Below are positions 56,822 to 64,000 of a stretch of 64,000 nucleotides of DNA, piece after piece; within the stretch, counting starts at the first letter, position 1; the number at the start of each line of letters is the position of its first letter. The stretch spans positions 124,001 through 188,000 of the forward strand of contig CANLTJ010000005.1 in assembly GCA_947493995.1 (NCBI GenBank), given 5' to 3'. Made by a program: the position numbers and the translations under genes. Below the pieces are notes generated by a model that searched no databases, was not told the origin of the DNA, and saw only the letters and a program-made list of their open reading frames with translations. Origin of the DNA: an uncultured Arachnia sp. (GTDB lineage Bacteria > Actinomycetota > Actinomycetes > Propionibacteriales > Propionibacteriaceae).

Positions 56822-58524
56822 TCGACGGAGTGAAGCAGCAGAAGTGGTGGGGCTGGGGAGAAGAGGGCAAGGCCTACAGCCACCACGACAAGCCCAAGTT
56901 CGCGCCGTTCGTGAAGAAGATCGTCGGCGTGGACATCAATGAGTCCAAAACGTCGGTCCCGCCTTTCTCGTCGCTCGATGTGCCCTCATCCCAGCTCACC
57001 GACGAGTTGCGTACGAGGCTGGAGGACATCGCCGGGGCGGAGTATGTGCAGACCGACGACGAGACCCGCGTGGTCCATGCCTACGGCAAGGGCGTGCGCG
57101 ACCTCGTACGCGTCCGGCGCGGTGAACTCGGTCGGGTACCGGATGTGGTCGTGTATCCGGCCGACGAGGACGAGGTTGTCGCGCTCGTCGACGCCGCCGT
57201 CGAACACGACTTCGTGCTCATCCCATTCGGTGGCGGATCCAACATCGTCGCCTCCACCGAGGCGGTGCCCGGCGAGAGCCGCAACGTCGTCGTCGTGAAC
57301 ATGGGGCGCATGAAGAGCGTCCTGGAGATCGACGAGACGTCCGGCATCGCCCGTATCCAGGCCGGTGTCTTCGGTCCGGACATGGAGGACCAGCTCAACG
57401 CTCGCGGCTGGACGACGGGTCATCAGCCCGACTCGTTCGTGTGGTCGACGCTGGGTGGCTGGATCGCCACCCGCAGCTCGGGCATGCAGTCCGACAAGTA
57501 CGGCGACATCGCTGACATCGTTCGCGGTCTGCGGATGGTGATGCCCGGCCAGGTCCTGCAGCTGCGGCCGCTGCCGTCCACATCGTCGGGCCCCAGCGTG
57601 CAGGAGATGGTGCTGGGCTCCGAGGGTCGGCTCGGCATCATCACCGAAGCGTGGGTTCACGTGCACCGCATTCCCGAGCAGCGTGAGCTCCAGGCGTATT
57701 TCTTCGCCAGCTACGCCGACGGCCTGAAGGCCTGCGAGCAGATCTCCTTCTCCGACGCCAACGTGATGCTGGCGCGCGTCTCCGATCCGCTGGAGACGCA
57801 GTACATCATGGCCAATGGCAAGAAGTCGGGGCGGGTCAGCAAGGTGGCGAACAAGGCGATCCAGACCCTGATGGTGCGCAAGGGCTGGGACCTGGAGAAG
57901 ATCTGCATCTCATTCATCGGTTTCGAGGGCAGCCCCAACCATGTGCGCTACCACAAGGGGCTCGTTGACAAGATCATCAAGGCCAACAACGGCATGGGCG
58001 TCGGCAAGGGACCCGGATCGCTGTATGACCAGAAGAAGTACGACACCCCCTACATCCGCGACTTCATGCTCGATCACGGCCTGGTGGCCGACGTCTCCGA
58101 GACCACCACACCGTGGGCCTACACCGAGCAGGTCCACACGAACACCGTCGCGGCAGCTCACAAGGCACTCGAGGAACGCGGCGTGCGCGGCGTCGTGTTC
58201 TGCCACCTGAGCCACTCGTACCACTCGGGAGCGTGTCAGTACTTCACGTTCGCCATCGCCGACGATTCCGAGGACAACCTCGTCAGCTATGACCACGTGA
58301 AGCGGGCCATCCAGCAGTCATTCATGGACAACCATGGCACGATCTCTCACCACCATGGGGTGGGTGAGGAGCACAGCCCATGGTTGGAGGAGGACATCTC
58401 CCCCGCCGGCGTCCACATGCAACGGACGCTGTTCGAGGGCATCGATCCGGGGGAGAACCTCAACCCGGGCAAGATCATCCACGACGGCAAGCCGGGCATC
58501 AGCAGCAACTCAGCCGACGCGTGA
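56818..58524 (+). CDS. Alkyldihydroxyacetonephosphate synthase-like FAD enzyme
   Basis: A 568-residue FAD-linked oxidase-fold protein. It matches alkyl-DHAP synthase along its length: the N-terminal KWWGWGEEGK, the FAD loop PFGGGSNIV, GHQPDSFVWSTLGGWIATRSSGMQS..YG, LGSEGRLGIIT, and near the C terminus HSYHSGACQYF and the triple histidine SHHHGVG (His511-513). That His motif and the Tyr-x-x-Gly-Ala-Cys motif are active-site elements in the eukaryotic synthase, which exchanges an acyl for a fatty alcohol. Related bacterial FAD oxidases act on other substrates, so the ether-lipid role is likely but unproven. Confidence 0.85.
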   Translation: MIDGVKQQKWWGWGEEGKAYSHHDKPKFAPFVKKIVGVDINESKTSVPPFSSLDVPSSQLTDELRTRLEDIAGAEYVQTDDETRVVHAYGKGVRDLVRVRRGELGRVPDVVVYPADEDEVVALVDAAVEHDFVLIPFGGGSNIVASTEAVPGESRNVVVVNMGRMKSVLEIDETSGIARIQAGVFGPDMEDQLNARGWTTGHQPDSFVWSTLGGWIATRSSGMQSDKYGDIADIVRGLRMVMPGQVLQLRPLPSTSSGPSVQEMVLGSEGRLGIITEAWVHVHRIPEQRELQAYFFASYADGLKACEQISFSDANVMLARVSDPLETQYIMANGKKSGRVSKVANKAIQTLMVRKGWDLEKICISFIGFEGSPNHVRYHKGLVDKIIKANNGMGVGKGPGSLYDQKKYDTPYIRDFMLDHGLVADVSETTTPWAYTEQVHTNTVAAAHKALEERGVRGVVFCHLSHSYHSGACQYFTFAIADDSEDNLVSYDHVKRAIQQSFMDNHGTISHHHGVGEEHSPWLEEDISPAGVHMQRTLFEGIDPGENLNPGKIIHDGKPGISSNSADA

Positions 58525-58606
58525 CGACCTTTCGCTCGAAGGCGGACAGTTTGTCACAGACCGGGTGAGCGGCCGACAACGACGGGTTGAGGACTCGCGT
58601 TGGTGA

Positions 58607-58654
58607 CTAGTTGGTAGGGATGGTGTCGAACACGGCACCCTCGCTACCAATTAG
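58607..58654. repeat. Imperfect inverted repeat of unknown role
   Basis: CTAGTTGGTAG (58607-58617) pairs with CTACCAATTAG (58644-58654), 10 of 11 bases, with a 26-nt spacer. It lies between the ADPS-like gene and the terminator hairpin. It is not a tRNA. Confidence 0.5.
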
Positions 58655-58707
58655 TTGGCTCCTGCGCGAAGCATCCGTCCGGCTTGGCGCCGTCCTCCAT
58701 CGCACCA

Positions 58708-58731
58708 AGGCGGTTCCGGAGTGAACCGCCT
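58708..58731. terminator. Hairpin terminator between convergent operons
   Basis: AGGCGGTTC (58708-58716) and GAACCGCCT (58723-58731), a perfect 9-bp stem with a 6-nt loop, followed on the plus strand by GCGTTTAC. It lies between the ADPS-like operon and the convergent antitoxin gene and can serve both. Confidence 0.65.
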
Positions 58732-58754
58732 GCGTTTACGTTGGCTCCCGGGAA

Positions 58755-59063
58755 TCAGGAAGCATTGACGCGCTCTTCGAGGGCCTCACGAGCCAGTTCG
58801 GAGAGAGTCTTGTGTTCACGAGCCGCCAGCTCTTCCGCCTTCTCGCGCATATCGGGGGTGACGCGGAAGGCGATCTGAGGAGAGGTCTGCCGATTACCGG
58901 AAAGCGAGGGTCGGCCCCCTCGACTGATCCGTTCGCTCAGCTGATCGGCGACCTCAGCGGTTAGCCTTGACCCGTCCCGCAGACGTACGTCGTCACGCTC
59001 CAGGTCCACATCGTCGCCGATACGGGTGGTTGCTGTGACTGCTGGCGGCTTTTGCCTATTCAT
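58755..59063 (-). CDS. Type II antitoxin-like protein with ribbon-helix-helix-type C terminus
   Basis: A 102-residue protein. The C-terminal 45 residues read PQIAFRVTPDMREKAEELAAREHKTLSELAREAL, a ribbon-helix-helix-like strand and two helices; the N-terminal half is polar. The ATG at 59063 has GGAGGAGG upstream and lies inside the 3' end of the toxin-like gene, overlapping it by eight bases. The gene order, toxin first, is seen in several HigBA- and BrnTA-like systems. It should neutralise the toxin and bind the palindrome at 59345. Confidence 0.8.
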   Translation of the reverse strand: MNRQKPPAVTATTRIGDDVDLERDDVRLRDGSRLTAEVADQLSERISRGGRPSLSGNRQTSPQIAFRVTPDMREKAEELAAREHKTLSELAREALEERVNAS

Positions 59064-59314
59064 GTTGGCCTCCTCCTCGGAGTTGAGTCGGCATGACATG
59101 TATGACGAGCAGAAGGGTCTCGTCTCCACCGGTGTCCATCTCGACGGCGATCACCTCCAGCTCGCGACCCTGATCATCGCTGCCGACGTAGCGCTTCCCG
59201 GGGTTGCCCTGTTGTGTTGTGGATCCGGTTGGCGTCGTGGAAGCCATGACGTAACGGACGGAAAGCGCGGCCCACCCGGTGCTTGCGCGCCGCTTGTGTG
59301 AACCGAATCTCCAC
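59056..59314 (-). pseudogene. BrnT/DUF4258-like toxin, frameshifted
   Basis: From the GTG at 59314 the frame reads EIRFTQAARKHRVGRA, then the sensible frame shifts to SVRYVMAS, PGKRYVGSDDQGRELEVIAVE and LLVIHVMPTQLR, ending at 59056. Removing one T from the TTT in GCTTTCC near 59268 restores KHRVGRASVRYVMAS as one frame. This whole matches the small-RNase-like BrnT/DUF4258 proteins that accompany ribbon-helix-helix antitoxins. As written the toxin is inactive; an ATG at 59316 gives an 86-codon frame lacking the proper N terminus. The antitoxin is intact. Confidence 0.65.
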
Positions 59315-59344
59315 ATATCAAGTGTTCTTCCAGCACGAGGTTTT

Positions 59345-59366
59345 GTCAAACACAACTCGGTTTGAC
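59345..59366. promoter_or_regulatory. Inverted repeat upstream of the toxin-antitoxin pair
   Basis: GTCAAAC (59345-59351) and GTTTGAC (59360-59366) form a perfect 7-bp inverted repeat with an 8-nt spacer, 30 nt upstream of the toxin start. On the minus strand a TTGACA lies in it. It suits autorepression by the antitoxin. Confidence 0.45.
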
Positions 59367-59581
59367 CGTGCGACAGCGGAGTATCGGATCGGCGCGACCG
59401 GAAGTTGACGAAGTGCGATTGTGACTCCGCCATTCGCTTCTGCGACGGCGCTCTGGAAACGGTTCGCACGAACCGGGATGGTCCCGAAGTGGCATCATGA
59501 CCACCGGATGCTGGACGCGTCGGCGTCGCGATGCGCGGGCTCGCATCCATACCGCCAGCGGCGAGGGGAGGAGTCACCCGG

Positions 59582-60490
59582 ATGACCAATCTCGCCACGC
59601 CCGCCGACGCCATGGACACCACGTCCATCGAGACCTACCGGTACGTGCGGGCCGCGATCATCGGCTCGGTGTTGCTCCTCTTCGCCTCGGTAGGCCTCCA
59701 GATCATCGCCGACGGCGGCAGGATAGAGTCCTCGATCAGCGAGTACTACTACGGCCCCGTGCGCAGCGTTTTCGTCGGGACACTCGTCGCGACTGGTCTC
59801 GCCTTGGTCGCGATCAAGGGGCGACCTGTTGTCGAGGAGATCGCCCTCAACCTCGCGGGCATGTTGGCCCCAGTGGTGGCGTTCGTACCGACCCCCATCC
59901 CCGCCTCCGAGGGGCTGTGCCGGGTGGGCGCGGAACGATGCATCGGCGCGGAGTTCCTGCCTGGTGTGGAGAACAACGTGGCGGCGCTCATTCTCATCGG
60001 CCTGCCCATCCTCGTCCTGGCATGGTGGACGGTCATCCGGTCCGAAGTCCCGAACCGAGCGACCCGCCTCAGCCTGACGGGCGCCACCGTGGTGTGGCTG
60101 ATGTTCGCGATCTGGTTCTTCTGGGGCCCTCGCGACCCGTTCCTGGAGAACGCCCACTACGTCGCTGCCATATCGATGTTCGCGCTGATCGCTGTGGTGG
60201 TGTGGTACAACGCGGTGCGCACCGACCACGCATTCCGAGTGTCGGGACGATTCGTGTCCTACCGCCTTGTCTACCGGATCATCGCAGGGTTGATGGCGGT
60301 TTCGCTGCTGACGGCGTTGGCGTACTACGTGGCTTCCCCTGCCAATTCCCGCCCGGACTTCCCCATCGTCTTCGTATTGGAAGCGGTCCTGCTGCTGCTC
60401 TTCACGGCGTTCTGGTTGGCACAGACCCTCGAATTCTGGAATCAGGGTCTTCCGAGGGAAGCTCAACGCCAATCGCAATCGACGCGTTGA
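59582..60490 (+). CDS. Multi-pass membrane protein, unknown function
   Basis: A 302-residue protein with seven predicted membrane segments. The sequence SISEYYYGPVRSVFVG after the first segment and WFFWGPRDPF are conserved-looking features, and two Cys (GLCRVGAERC) lie in an outside loop. The start at 59582 has GGGGAGGAG upstream. It is a single gene just before the IS element. I do not recognise the function. Confidence 0.78.
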   Translation: MTNLATPADAMDTTSIETYRYVRAAIIGSVLLLFASVGLQIIADGGRIESSISEYYYGPVRSVFVGTLVATGLALVAIKGRPVVEEIALNLAGMLAPVVAFVPTPIPASEGLCRVGAERCIGAEFLPGVENNVAALILIGLPILVLAWWTVIRSEVPNRATRLSLTGATVVWLMFAIWFFWGPRDPFLENAHYVAAISMFALIAVVVWYNAVRTDHAFRVSGRFVSYRLVYRIIAGLMAVSLLTALAYYVASPANSRPDFPIVFVLEAVLLLLFTAFWLAQTLEFWNQGLPREAQRQSQSTR

Positions 60491-60544
60491 TGCTCCCCGA
60501 CGCGACTTCTGCACGTCGCAGAGATCGCATGAACGCTGACATGA

Positions 60545-60552
60545 TCTTCTTG
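60545..60552. repeat. Target-site duplication, left copy
   Basis: TCTTCTTG, repeated exactly at 61987-61994, directly flanks the IS256-family element. Eight bases is the normal duplication length for this family. Confidence 0.85.
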
Positions 60553-61986
60553 GGTCAAGTCCCTGGTAGTGGTGTAACTGTTGTTCCTTGTTGGTTGGGT
60601 GGTTAGGCGGTCCAGAGCAGCTCGGGACGGGTCTGGTCGGTGTCGTGGAGGGTGTGGATGAGTTTGCGCATGGAGACTTCGGAGAGGTAGCGGCGTTCGC
60701 CGTATTGCCATTCTTCGTGTTGTTCTTGCAGGACAGCGCCGACGAGTCGGGTGATGGAGTCGCGGTTGGGGAAGATCTGGACGACGTCGGCTCGTCGTTT
60801 GATCTCTCGGTTGAGGCGTTCGATGGGGTTGTTCGACCAGACCTTCTGCCAGTGTTCCCGTGGCATGGCCGCGAACGCGGTCAGGTCCGGCTCTGCGGTC
60901 TCGAGCATGGTGGCGATTTCGGGGAATCCGGTGCGGAGGCCGTCTGTGACTTGCTGGTATTGGGCTGTGACGGCCTCGGTGGTGGTTTGGGCGAAGACTG
61001 TGGAGATCAACGCGTTGACGGGCTTGGAGTGGGCCGAGCCGAGGTGCTGGGTGATGTTGCGGGCGAAGTGGACACGGCAGCGTTGCCAGCCGGCGCCGGG
61101 CAGGATCGCCTTGGTCGCGGCCTTGATCCCGGCGTGGGCATCGGAGATCACCAGCGCCACCCCGAGGGGTTCGGCATCGGTGGCGACCTTCAGGCCACGC
61201 TCGCGCAGATTGCGCAGGAACCCGGTCCAAAAGTCGGTGGTTTCCGCGTCCCCGATCGCCATCCCGAGGATCTCTCGGCGGCCTTGGGCAGAGACGCCTG
61301 TGGCGATCACGACGGCTTGGGACACGACCCTTCCGCGGATGCGGACGTCGAGGTAGGTGGCATCCAAGTACACATAGGGGAACCAGGTGTGGTCCAACCG
61401 CCGGCTAAGGAACTCGGCGACCATCTCGTCGATGTCGGCGCAGATCCGAGACACCGTCGAGCGCGAGATCCCGGTTTCGTTGCCCAGGGCGCGTACGAGG
61501 TGGTCGACCTTGCGGGTGCTGACCCCGTCGATCCAGGCCTGGCAGATCACCGCGTAGAGGGCCTTGTCGACCCGGCGGCGCGGGTTCAACAGGGACGGGA
61601 AGAACGAGCCCTCCCGCAATTTGGGGATCGCGAGTTCCACCTCACCGGCAGGGGTCGCCAACGTCTTGCCGCGAGAACCGTTGCGACGGGTGGTGCGCCG
61701 CTCGGAGCGCTCGTAGCGCTGGGCGCCGATCTTTGCTGCGGCTTCCGCCTCGATCAGGTCCTGCATCCCGGCCTGCAGCATCCGACGAAACACATCGGAA
61801 TGGGCAAGGTCAGGATCGGCCAGCACTTCACTGATCAGTGTCGAGAGGGCAGACTGGTTGATGGTCATCGTGGGATCACTCCTAGGGTTCTTGGCGGAAC
61901 AACAGGTCTCCCACGATGACCCCTACTACGTCAATAACGCCGTCGGGGGCCTCACAGGAATTGACACCACGCTAGGGGACTCACCC
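60553..61986. mobile_element. IS256-family insertion sequence, intact
   Basis: A 1434-bp element with one transposase gene. The terminal inverted repeats are 23 nt: left 60553-60575 (GGTCAAGTCCCTGGTAGTGG...) and right 61964-61986, matching in 15 of 23 positions, including AGTCCC and the inner GTGGTGT. The target duplication TCTTCTTG lies on both sides. It sits between the membrane protein and lactate-permease-like genes, about 110 bp before the latter, so it may have displaced or supplied promoter sequence. Confidence 0.88.
60603..61868 (-). CDS. IS256-family transposase
   Basis: A 421-residue mutator-type DDE transposase. The catalytic set is probably the Asp in YLDATYLDVR, the Asp in LVISDAHAG and the Glu in NPIERLNREIKRR. 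The family motif WQRCRVHFARN is also present. The protein appears complete and the element ends and target duplication are intact, so it is probably functional or recently active. Confidence 0.95.
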   Translation of the reverse strand: MTINQSALSTLISEVLADPDLAHSDVFRRMLQAGMQDLIEAEAAAKIGAQRYERSERRTTRRNGSRGKTLATPAGEVELAIPKLREGSFFPSLLNPRRRVDKALYAVICQAWIDGVSTRKVDHLVRALGNETGISRSTVSRICADIDEMVAEFLSRRLDHTWFPYVYLDATYLDVRIRGRVVSQAVVIATGVSAQGRREILGMAIGDAETTDFWTGFLRNLRERGLKVATDAEPLGVALVISDAHAGIKAATKAILPGAGWQRCRVHFARNITQHLGSAHSKPVNALISTVFAQTTTEAVTAQYQQVTDGLRTGFPEIATMLETAEPDLTAFAAMPREHWQKVWSNNPIERLNREIKRRADVVQIFPNRDSITRLVGAVLQEQHEEWQYGERRYLSEVSMRKLIHTLHDTDQTRPELLWTA

Positions 61987-61994
61987 TCTTCTTG
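61987..61994. repeat. Target-site duplication, right copy
   Basis: TCTTCTTG, identical to 60545-60552, directly after the right inverted repeat of the IS element. Confidence 0.85.
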
Positions 61995-62098
61995 AGGCGT
62001 GGTGGCGCGAGGTGGAAGCTCCCGCACTGTGGGAGGCTACTCCAAGGCCTCGAGTGCCGCGCTTCACAACGTGCCGAACAGAATGCTGAGGCATCCCT

Positions 62099-63556
62099 TT
62101 GACCCTGCTGTTGGCTGCCCTGCCGATCATCGTCGTTGCTGTCCTCCTGAGCGTGAAGGTCCCGACTCTGCGTGCGGTGCTGATCACGCTTGCACTCACG
62201 GTCCTGCTCTCACTCACCTGGTTCCCCATCACGATGAGCGACGTGGCCAATCTCGGGCCAGCTCTCGGCGAGACCATTCTGATCGTCGTCGTGATCGTGA
62301 TCGGTGGCACCAGCCTCGCTGAGCTCCTGACGGCGACGGGGGCGCAGGCACGGATCGCAGAATGGCTCCAGCAGTCCGCTCACAGCCAGGCGCGGGCGAT
62401 CCTGGTAGTCGGCCTGGGGGTGGCCCCGTTTGCGGAGACGATCATCGGGTGGGGCCTGGGACTTGTCGTCTCCGTTCCGCTGCTCATTCGCATCGGCCTC
62501 TCCGTGCGCCAGTCCGCCGCCATCGGGCTGCTCGGGATTCTTCTGGGACCATGGGGCTCCCTCGCGCCCGCCGTCCTCATCATGGCCCAGTTGGGGGAGG
62601 TGCCGTTCCACACCCTGGGAATGTGGATCGCGGCCCTCGCGCTTCCCGGCATCGCGATCATGGGCGCAGCCATTCTCGTGGTCGGTGTGGGATGGCGCGC
62701 CGCGAAGTCCCAGCTCGGGGAGGCCGCCGTCGCCATCATGACGATGTGGCTGGTGATCCTCGGCGTCAGCTGGCTGCTGGGCCCGCCGCTCGCGGGAGTC
62801 TCCGGCGCCGTTGCGGCGATCGCTGCGCTGCTGGTGATGGGGCGGCTCAAGCACAAGCAACCCCTCACGATGGATCGCACAGTTCTGCGTTCGCTCTCCC
62901 CCTACATCTTCCTCGCAGCCGGTCTGCTCGTGTCTGCGGTGGTCGTGCGTTTTCTGGACCTCGGCAAGTTCGGCGAGGTGCTTTCGGGGCCAGCCCTGTG
63001 GCTGGTGGTGACGGTGTTCGCGGCGCCCAGACTGCTCGGAGCAGAACGACGGCTGGTCGCGACAGCACGCCGGGAGGGGTGGCGCCGGGCATTCCCGGTC
63101 GCTCTCACGACCATGCTGTTCGTGGTGTTCGGCGGGCTGCTGTCTCTCAATGGGATGAGCGATGTCCTCGCGGACGCCGTCGCTGGTCTCGGCTCCGGCT
63201 TCGCCATCGCCACTCCGTTGATCAGCTCTCTCGCCGGGTATGTGACCGGCTCGAACTCGGCCTCGGCCGCCATGCTGGCGCCCGGCCTGACCGACGCCGC
63301 CACCGGACTGGGCTACGATCCCGCGCAAGTCTTGGCGGTTGTGATGATCGCCGCATCGTCGGCAGTGATGATGAGTCCGCCGCGGCTGGCGTTGGCCGTC
63401 AGCCTCGCGCAGAGCTCATCCACCCCGGAGGGCGACCCTGACGCCCCAGCGGTCGATGCAGCGGCCACGAGTCAGGTCATGAAGACGGTAGTTGCTGCCA
63501 ATGCCGTGCTTCTACTGGCGCTGGTGGGAATCTTCTTCACTATCATCACGGTTTGA
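62099..63556 (+). CDS. L-lactate permease (LctP) family transporter
   Basis: A 485-residue protein with about 12 membrane segments. LctP-like features are the stretch [24 protein letters not shown], the motif [19 protein letters not shown] and [21 protein letters not shown] near the C terminus. It probably takes up lactate, glycolate or a similar hydroxy acid with protons. It begins with TTG at 62099, with TGAGG upstream. It lies directly downstream of the IS element, so its expression may depend on a promoter within or brought by the insertion. Confidence 0.85.
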   Translation: MTLLLAALPIIVVAVLLSVKVPTLRAVLITLALTVLLSLTWFPITMSDVANLGPALGETILIVVVIVIGGTSLAELLTATGAQARIAEWLQQSAHSQARAILVVGLGVAPFAETIIGWGLGLVVSVPLLIRIGLSVRQSAAIGLLGILLGPWGSLAPAVLIMAQLGEVPFHTLGMWIAALALPGIAIMGAAILVVGVGWRAAKSQLGEAAVAIMTMWLVILGVSWLLGPPLAGVSGAVAAIAALLVMGRLKHKQPLTMDRTVLRSLSPYIFLAAGLLVSAVVVRFLDLGKFGEVLSGPALWLVVTVFAAPRLLGAERRLVATARREGWRRAFPVALTTMLFVVFGGLLSLNGMSDVLADAVAGLGSGFAIATPLISSLAGYVTGSNSASAAMLAPGLTDAATGLGYDPAQVLAVVMIAASSAVMMSPPRLALAVSLAQSSSTPEGDPDAPAVDAAATSQVMKTVVAANAVLLLALVGIFFTIITV

Positions 63557-63737
63557 CGAGAAAATGCAGCCAGATGTCGAAGACGAAGAAGTCCTCCTCG
63601 TCCTGGCCGGGACCGAACAGATCGGGGCGCAGCCGGGGGCCGCCGCCCAGCATCTGCCAGAACTTGGTCTTGGAGCGCACCATCTTGAAGAAGACGAGGT
63701 TGAGCAGCAGCACAACTTTGCATGTCCTCTTGGACAT
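63546..63737 (-). CDS. Short protein of uncertain reality
   Basis: A 63-codon frame. The C-terminal part [18 protein letters not shown] followed by [24 protein letters not shown] looks protein-like, with acidic and aromatic residues, whereas the first 18 codons are ordinary. It overlaps the stop of the transporter gene by 11 bases. No ribosome site is clear, and the base composition is lower in G+C than the neighbours. Function unknown. Confidence 0.3.
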   Translation of the reverse strand: MSKRTCKVVLLLNLVFFKMVRSKTKFWQMLGGGPRLRPDLFGPGQDEEDFFVFDIWLHFLVKP

Positions 63738-63738
63738 G
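63721..63738. repeat. Perfect 18-bp palindromic repeat
   Basis: CATGTCC (63721-63727) and GGACATG (63732-63738) with TCTT between. It covers the start codon of the uncertain frame 63546-63737. There is no T run, so it is not an obvious terminator; an operator is possible. The rest of 63739-63885 holds nothing I can support. Confidence 0.45.
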
Positions 63739-63885
63739 GAGAGTTGTCGGCGAAACTCTTACATATCTTCTTCCAGGCAGTTGGGTCTGGATCCCCTTCG
63801 CAGTTGATACACCGCTGGCGGAGCCAATTGATCTAATCAACTCCCGTCCGTCTGCACTTGTCAGCGGTGGCATTCCCCACGGTCG

Positions 63886-63936
63886 CTACCCGAAGAAGTC
63901 TTCGTCCACCTCGACGATCGTCACCGTCCGCTTCAC
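63886..63936 (-). CDS. Possible 16-residue peptide coupled to the edge gene
   Basis: A GTG at 63936 overlaps the TGA of the frame before it (GTGA) and reads MKRTVTIVEVDEDFFG, then a stop at 63886-63888. The sequence looks protein-like (basic start, hydrophobic strand, acidic end) but is very short. It could be the start of a gene cut by a frameshift, or a small peptide. Confidence 0.25.
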   Translation of the reverse strand: MKRTVTIVEVDEDFFG

Positions 63937-64000
63937 TGCACACCGACGCCGTAGCGGACCAAAGGCAGCGAGCGCCCGCAGGCAATGAACTCGGCCTCGG
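63933..64000 (-). CDS. 3' end of a gene running off the window
   Basis: The minus-strand frame from the right edge reads EAEFIACGRSLPLVRYGVGVQ and stops at 63933-63935. It is the C terminus of a protein whose beginning is outside the window, in the same direction as the small frames that follow. Too little is present to name it. Confidence 0.4.
   Translation of the reverse strand, partial: EAEFIACGRSLPLVRYGVGVQ

Noticed and set aside
58600..58660. tRNA-like sequence AGTTGGTAG
   Set aside because: Only the D-loop-like string is present; no acceptor stem, anticodon arm or T-loop can be folded.
60588..61919. 443-codon plus-strand frame across the IS element
   Set aside because: Antisense to the transposase; low-complexity translation.

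Overview
The window is high-G+C DNA with dense coding, four-base ATGA/GTGA overlaps between operon genes, frequent GTG starts and several apparently leaderless starts. The conserved block rpsF-ssb-rpsR-rplI, the protein families and the mixed-acid genes (pta-ackA, aspA, a lactate-permease-like transporter) point to an actinobacterium. Propionibacteriales is my best guess by inference; no rRNA or tRNA gene is present to confirm it.

Layout. 1-10.5 kb: an alpha/beta hydrolase, then a galactoside-utilisation locus with a GH2 beta-galactosidase, two ABC sugar permeases and a Tat-type lipoprotein binding protein on the minus strand, divergent from a LacI regulator and a GH36 alpha-galactosidase. 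No ATPase is present. 10.6-24.9 kb: an accessory stretch with an NAD(P)-binding protein, a membrane-anchored serpin coupled to a broken SigE-family sigma factor, a thioesterase, a Phd/RelE-type toxin-antitoxin pair, a YbaK-like editing protein, three GNAT acetyltransferases, a META-domain lipoprotein, two MFS or membrane proteins, a ClpX-type zinc-finger protein, an aminotransferase, a beta-propeller membrane protein and an orphan ribbon-helix-helix protein. 25-28.5 kb: an ABC export operon (ATPase, two membrane proteins, a frameshifted soluble protein). 28.6-36.7 kb: an MpaB/DUF2236 protein, an SDR, small proteins, the rpsF-ssb-rpsR-rplI block with a strong terminator, a rhodanese, a long-chain acyl-CoA synthetase and two very small acidic Pro-rich genes. 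36.8-42.7 kb: a GPH-family sugar transporter with a GH13 alpha-glucosidase, then a MarR regulator with a 14-TM MDR pump. 42.7-49.9 kb: a polar amino-acid ABC transporter, a YcaQ/AlkZ-like DNA glycosylase, endonuclease IV, a D-2-hydroxyacid dehydrogenase and aspartate ammonia-lyase. 50-55 kb: pta-ackA (acetyl-CoA to acetate plus ATP) and ilvD. 55.2-58.5 kb: an SDR, a PlsC acyltransferase and an alkyl-DHAP-synthase-like FAD enzyme, a plausible ether-lipid operon. 58.7-60.5 kb: a toxin-antitoxin pair with a frameshifted toxin, and a membrane protein. 60.55-61.99 kb: an intact IS256-family element with an 8-bp target duplication. 62-64 kb: a lactate-permease-like transporter and unresolved short minus-strand frames at the edge.

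Most noteworthy: (i) a serpin in the place where an anti-sigma factor normally sits, behind an ECF-like promoter and a decayed sigma gene; (ii) the three-gene candidate ether-lipid operon; (iii) four genes broken by single-base indels mostly at G or T runs, either real decay or sequence error; (iv) a recurring TANNNT box 6-7 nt before start codons, indicating leaderless transcripts.
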